A stretch of 64,000 nucleotides of DNA from JAFDCJ01 sp964527835 (GTDB taxonomy: Bacteria > Desulfobacterota > Desulfobacteria > Desulfobacterales > JAFDCJ01), in the NCBI GenBank assembly GCA_964527835.1, contig CAZGNV010000001.1:124001-188000 (forward strand). The letters are read 5' to 3'. Shown here piece after piece: positions 60,633-64,000 of this stretch (the stretch's first letter is position 1; the number at the start of each line of letters is the position of its first letter). The translations under genes were made by a program, and so were the position numbers. The notes beneath the pieces are model-generated. The model was not told the origin of the DNA. It saw nothing but the letters and a program-made list of their open reading frames with translations, and made no database searches.

Positions 60633-61554
60633 AGCGTTCAATTTTGCCCGGCAGGATGAACTCGTAGCGCCGGCGCAGCAGCCGGGTGATCATCCAGCGA
60701 TCCAGCCGGCGCACCCCCAGAAACAGGCTCCAGATAAATCGGTCCTCCCGGTAATAGCTTTCCACGTCTTTAACTGCAAGCGCTGCCGCCCCTGCCGGAA
60801 GATGGCGGTTGATCACCTTCACGGCCAGCGGCACCAGCCCGGCACATTGCTCCTTGATCAGGTTGGCCGCCAGGTCGGTCATGTTTTTGCGCGCATCGTA
60901 GTAACGGTTCAACACCTCGTTGACGAAAAGCTTTTCCAGCAGCCAGCGCATCCAGACCGGGGCGGCCTTGAGGATCAGTTGCGGGTCCAGTTCGTGGATG
61001 CCCTGCCGGCGGATAAAAGGCGTGCTGGTGTCGATATAGTAAAGGATGGGGTCGGCGCGTTGGGTGTCCAGTACCCAGTTGGATATCTGGCCGTCGACGG
61101 CGATCTCCAGCTGTGGGCCGTGGGCGGCATTAAAGCGCCAGGTTTTGGCCACCTCGCCGATGACCCGTTCGAAAAGTCCGGCAACCTCCGCCTTGTGCAG
61201 GCTGTGAATCAACCGGTGGCCGAAGTCTTCGGAAGGCAGCTTTTCCTGGGCGATATAGAGGCACACCGGCCGGCCGGCCGCCTGCACCACGGCGGTTTTG
61301 CTGTCGGGCAGATGCAGCCCGGCCTGGCGCAGCAGGTCACAGTATTCATGGTACCCGGCTTCATATTTTTCAGCCCCCAGCCGGTCGTTGAAAAGCGGCA
61401 TGCGTTTGTAAACTGTTGTGGGGTCATCGCCGATCTGAAAGATCGCAGATATTTCTCCGTAGCCGACGAGTTCGGCCGGTATGGCCGATGCCTGGATGTC
61501 CTGGGGATTCAGTCCGGCTTCAAAGCGCTTTAAAAGGTCGATATCCAACTCCAT
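60631..61554 (-). CDS. Uncharacterised protein, possibly phosphotransferase-like
   Basis: A 307-residue soluble protein. It recalls what I remember as DUF6206, though that memory is uncertain. Segments ISAIFQIGDDPTTVYKRMPL and VCLYIAQEKLPSEDF, then WRFNAAHGPQLEIAVDGQIS and VLDTQRADPILYYIDTSTPF, resemble a kinase-like or aminoglycoside-phosphotransferase-like N and C lobe. The later Lys/Arg-rich part has no clear motif. It lies 26 bases from the aminotransferase and 47 from the deacylase, so it is in the same operon. Function unknown. Confidence 0.7.
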   Translation of the reverse strand: MELDIDLLKRFEAGLNPQDIQASAIPAELVGYGEISAIFQIGDDPTTVYKRMPLFNDRLGAEKYEAGYHEYCDLLRQAGLHLPDSKTAVVQAAGRPVCLYIAQEKLPSEDFGHRLIHSLHKAEVAGLFERVIGEVAKTWRFNAAHGPQLEIAVDGQISNWVLDTQRADPILYYIDTSTPFIRRQGIHELDPQLILKAAPVWMRWLLEKLFVNEVLNRYYDARKNMTDLAANLIKEQCAGLVPLAVKVINRHLPAGAAALAVKDVESYYREDRFIWSLFLGVRRLDRWMITRLLRRRYEFILPGKIER

Positions 61555-61580
61555 TAAGGTCCCATCTCCGATTGAGGCGG

Positions 61581-62831
61581 TTAAAAAGCACTTCGCATCT
61601 TGTCGGTGGCCGCCAGCGCCTGGTCCAGCCGCTGCACCACCCAGTCCGCCTGGGTTTCATCAATGATCAGCGGCGGCAGAAACTGGCACACCGCCTTGTT
61701 GTTGTTGGCATAGACCATGAACAGGTCCTGCTGGTAGGCCGCCGCGCACAGCAGCTGGCCGCTCAGCTCGTCTGCCAGCTCCAGGCCCATGAACAGCCCC
61801 AGCTGGCGCAGTGCCTTGAGCAGCCCATGGCGCTGCATGAGGTTTTCGACCTGCCGGCAGATGTAATCCGCCATGTGATTGACGTGGGCCAGAAACCCGG
61901 GAGCGGATGATATTTCCAGGACCTTCAAGGCCACCAGGCAGCCGAGCTCGGATCCCCCGAAAGTGGACACGTGGATATGGGGATCCGGATGAAAAACGGA
62001 TTCCAGCGGTTTTCGCAGCACCGTGCCGCTGATGGGATAAATCCCGCCCGACAACCCCTTGCCCAGAACCACCATGTCGGGCACCACCTTGAAATGCTCA
62101 AAGGCCCACAGCCTGCCGGTGCGGCCCAGCCCGGTCTGGACTTCATCGAGGATCAGCAGGGTTTGGCTGCGGTCGCACAGTTTGCGGACTGCGGGATAAT
62201 ATTGTTCAGAAGCAATGGGCATGCCCAGGGTGGCCGGAATTGTCTCCAGGATCACGGCGGCGGTATCATTGTCCACGGCAGCCTCCAGGGCCGGCAGGCT
62301 GTCAAAGGGCACCTGTTCGAATCCCGGCGCCGGGGGCCCGAAGGGCAGGCGGTATTTTTCATCACCGGCGGCCAGGGCCAGTCCCGTATGCCCATGGTAG
62401 CCGCCCCGGGCTGAAATGATCTTTGTTTTGCCGGTGAATGCGCGAGCCACCTTTATGGCCAGGTCGACGGCCTCCCCCCCGGACACGCCGAACACGGTAT
62501 GGGTCAGGTCGGCCGGCATGCTGTACGCTATTTTTTCGGCCAGCGCCGCCCGGGCCCAACTGATCAGGTGCCCGTTGCCCATGTCGACTTCGGCCAGCGC
62601 ATCGATCAGCGCCCGGCTGATCTGCGGGTTGCGGTGCCCCAGGTTGAAAACACCGCCATTGGTATGAAGGTTGAAAAGTTTTTTTTCGCCGTCCACATCC
62701 CACATCCAGCAGCCGTCCCGTGCTCCCATGACAAAATCCATGTTGAGCTGCTGCCAGAAAGCTGCTTTGGCGGATGAAACATGATCGGCAAAGGCTTCAA
62801 TGGCCCGGGCTTTAGAAGTGTAAGGGCGCAA
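61581..62831 (-). CDS. Class III aminotransferase
   Basis: A 416-residue PLP enzyme of the acetylornithine/GABA/glutamate-semialdehyde group. FGVSGGEAVDLAIKVARAFT, then GGYHGHTGLA, ILDEVQTGLGRTG with Asp229, and Lys258 in VVLGKGLSGGIYP hold the cofactor. The start is an ATG at 62831. Amino donor and acceptor are not evident. It follows the secreted-protein gene by 17 bases and leads into the unknown and deacylase genes. Confidence 0.9.
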   Translation of the reverse strand: MRPYTSKARAIEAFADHVSSAKAAFWQQLNMDFVMGARDGCWMWDVDGEKKLFNLHTNGGVFNLGHRNPQISRALIDALAEVDMGNGHLISWARAALAEKIAYSMPADLTHTVFGVSGGEAVDLAIKVARAFTGKTKIISARGGYHGHTGLALAAGDEKYRLPFGPPAPGFEQVPFDSLPALEAAVDNDTAAVILETIPATLGMPIASEQYYPAVRKLCDRSQTLLILDEVQTGLGRTGRLWAFEHFKVVPDMVVLGKGLSGGIYPISGTVLRKPLESVFHPDPHIHVSTFGGSELGCLVALKVLEISSAPGFLAHVNHMADYICRQVENLMQRHGLLKALRQLGLFMGLELADELSGQLLCAAAYQQDLFMVYANNNKAVCQFLPPLIIDETQADWVVQRLDQALAATDKMRSAF

Positions 62832-62848
62832 GTCTCCTCCGGGTTTTC

Positions 62849-63409
62849 CTAGTCCAGCAAGGGGGCGGTTTGAACGGATTCATCTTTCCTGTGGGGGTTG
62901 CGGTCATAAACCTCCGCCGGCAGGTCTTCCAGTTGCTCCAGGTTTAATTCGGCGGCCAGGGGGGCGTAGTAAAAGGCCAGCTTGTATTCTCCGGCGGATT
63001 CCTTTATTTTCAATTTCACCTTCACATCGCCTGTTTTCCAGCGATACACGGTCTGTCCGGCCGCAGCATCACGCGTGGTGCGGGGTTTTCCGTATTTCAT
63101 TGTCAGATCGCGCTTGAGCTGGACAAACTGGTTCGGTGAACTCAGTTTAATGAAAACCGCGAAAAATTTGCCCCGGTAAAAACCGTAAAAAACGGCGGGG
63201 ACCGGCTGCCGGCCCGCCTGGTAGATCATGTTCGAGTTGGCATAGTAGGCGGCCGCACCCTTCTGGTATACCCGGGTCAAATTTCCGTGCTGGGCAATCA
63301 AGCTGCCCCATTGCATCCCGTGGATGCCCTGTTGAAGATCGTATCCGGCGGCAGGGGTGCCGAAAAATAAAAGCAGCAAAAAGGCCCCCAACATTCGATA
63401 ATGTCTCAT
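62849..63409 (-). CDS. Small secreted protein, unknown function
   Basis: A 186-residue protein from an ATG at 63409 (GGGGA upstream), with signal peptide at about 5-20 (MLGAFLLLLFFGTPAAG). The mature part contains GIHGMQWGSLIAQHGNL and VYQKGAAAYYANSNMIYQAG, then a beta-rich half (FYRGKFFAVFIKLSS, YRWKTGDVKVKLKIKES). No catalytic motif or known family. First gene of the minus-strand run down to 58075, after the cspA terminator. Confidence 0.75.
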   Translation of the reverse strand: MRHYRMLGAFLLLLFFGTPAAGYDLQQGIHGMQWGSLIAQHGNLTRVYQKGAAAYYANSNMIYQAGRQPVPAVFYGFYRGKFFAVFIKLSSPNQFVQLKRDLTMKYGKPRTTRDAAAGQTVYRWKTGDVKVKLKIKESAGEYKLAFYYAPLAAELNLEQLEDLPAEVYDRNPHRKDESVQTAPLLD

Positions 63410-63478
63410 GGCGTTATCCCCCCATGGTAACCGGTGGTCCATTGATCTGAAAATGATCACAAAAACCGGCAATGTCAA

Positions 63479-63520
63479 TAAAAAAGGGCACCCTTTCCCC
63501 ATGGGGAAAAAGTGCCCTTT
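63479..63520 (-). terminator. Terminator after the cold shock gene
   Basis: On the minus strand AAAGGGCAC and GTGCCCTTT form a 9-bp stem with an inner CCCCATGGGG palindrome, followed by T-rich DNA. It ends cspA, 22 bases after its stop. Confidence 0.85.
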
Positions 63521-63541
63521 GCTTTGTTGGCTAACGCCCGG

Positions 63542-63742
63542 TTAGATCACGGTGACATTGGCAGCGGCAGGACCTTTTTGGCCTTGCTCGATATCAAAAG
63601 AAACCCGATCGCCTTCATTGAGGGATTTAAAACCGCTGGCGTTGATCGCTGAATGATGCACAAACACATCCGGGCCGTCTTCCTGCTCAATAAACCCGAA
63701 GCCTTTGCGGTCATTAAACCATTTAACAGTTCCATTCGTCAT
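63542..63742 (-). CDS. Cold shock protein, CspA family
   Basis: A 66-residue cold shock domain. The RNP1 and RNP2 motifs are KGFGFIEQ and VFVHHSAI, in the order MTNGTVKWFNDRKGFGFIE to EGDRVSFDIEQGQKGPAAANV. AAGGAGG precedes the ATG at 63742. It binds single-stranded RNA/DNA. A leader of about 125 bases precedes the start, as in cold-shock genes with regulated translation. Confidence 0.97.
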   Translation of the reverse strand: MTNGTVKWFNDRKGFGFIEQEDGPDVFVHHSAINASGFKSLNEGDRVSFDIEQGQKGPAAANVTVI

Positions 63743-63874
63743 AATAACATCCTCCTTTCATAATTATTCTCAACGCTACAAACTGCTGGAGGATACCACT
63801 TGGACAAATGGGAAACTCCTTCAGAACGAAACGGCCCCGCCACAACAAGCGGCGAGGCTTTATTGATTAATCGT

Positions 63875-63903
63875 ACTATAATCCCTCTTTTAACAGAAAG
63901 CAA
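63875..63903 (-). promoter_or_regulatory. Candidate promoter of the cold shock gene
   Basis: On the minus strand TTGCTT and TATAGT with a 17-base spacer. The resulting leader of about 125 bases holds a GC-rich hairpin (GCCTCGCCGC with GGCGGGGC around 63831-63858). Confidence 0.55.
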
Positions 63904-63984
63904 GGCTTTTGTTGAAATAATATTGTTTTTCTGCTTTATTGCCTAAAAAAACAACCGCTAACGACTCACAGAAAGGCACAAACT

Positions 63985-64000
63985 ATGACTGACGATGCAT
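63985..64000 (+). CDS. Possible gene start cut by the window edge
   Basis: AGAAAGG at about 63970 is followed by ATG at 63985 and codons M-T-D-D-A to the window end. It is a plausible start but far too short to identify. Confidence 0.3.

Overview
The window looks like a piece of chromosome from a sulfate-reducer-type bacterium of the Desulfobacterota (Desulfobacterales-like). This is inferred from gene content: a type B succinate dehydrogenase/fumarate reductase, a roughly 1000-residue PurL with separate PurQ, a minor-pilin/PilY1 operon, a superoxide-reductase-like protein, many PilZ and small Cys/Arg-rich proteins, and moderately high G+C with several AT-rich dispersed repeats. No 16S rRNA is present, so the assignment is not proven. 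Most of the window is ordinary core genome; there is no prophage, no CRISPR array and no recognisable transposase.

Layout. 0-8 kb: TolQ/ExbB-type channel (minus), an HD nucleotidase, sdhCAB followed by an MscS channel, then a hybrid histidine kinase (minus). 8-15 kb: ykgJ-recR-ybaB-dnaX on the minus strand, two tRNA-Ser genes, trmN6-like and DciA-like genes, then hflKC on the plus strand and a 32-codon ribosomal protein gene (bS22/mS38 type) on the minus strand. 15-21 kb: PilZ protein, HExxH protein, FmdB zinc ribbon, groES-groEL, LysM protein. 20.7-26.5 kb: a minus-strand minor pilin operon (fimT-pilV-pilW-pilX-pilY1 plus a small secreted protein) with a candidate sigma-54 promoter. 26.9-41.6 kb: one long minus-strand run, rho-rpmE-prfA-prmC then rpsB-tsf-pyrH-frr-uppS-cdsA-dxr-rseP-purL-purQ, linking translation, envelope lipid and purine synthesis. 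42-50 kb: cca and adk (convergent), rpsU-folC, tRNA-Arg, a tiny cysteine-rich protein gene, a lipoprotein, a UDP-glucuronate epimerase, a MoaD/ThiS protein and a second PilZ protein. 50-55.7 kb: GT39 glycosyltransferase, a large putative Na+/H+ antiporter, a sugar isomerase-like protein, a DnaJ-like protein. 55.8-58 kb: a tandem ribbon-helix-helix protein and three Hsp20 genes. 58-63.7 kb: a minus-strand run of a secreted protein, class III aminotransferase, an unknown protein, an N-acyl-D-amino-acid deacylase, a small cytochrome c and an exported superoxide-reductase-like protein, preceded by a cold shock gene.

The features that best repay attention are not the large genes. They are (1) two very small genes with strong ribosome-binding sites, one Cys-rich (46.5 kb) and one ribosomal (15.2 kb); (2) a family of palindromic intergenic repeats with at least nine copies or fragments, one of them a near-complete 200-bp inverted repeat, plus a second AT-rich repeat family; (3) the tandem-RHH/Hsp20 block; and (4) the exported SOR-like protein, which lacks the usual Glu-Lys pair and sits next to a cytochrome c. 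All functional statements come from reading motifs and recalling families; no database search was run.
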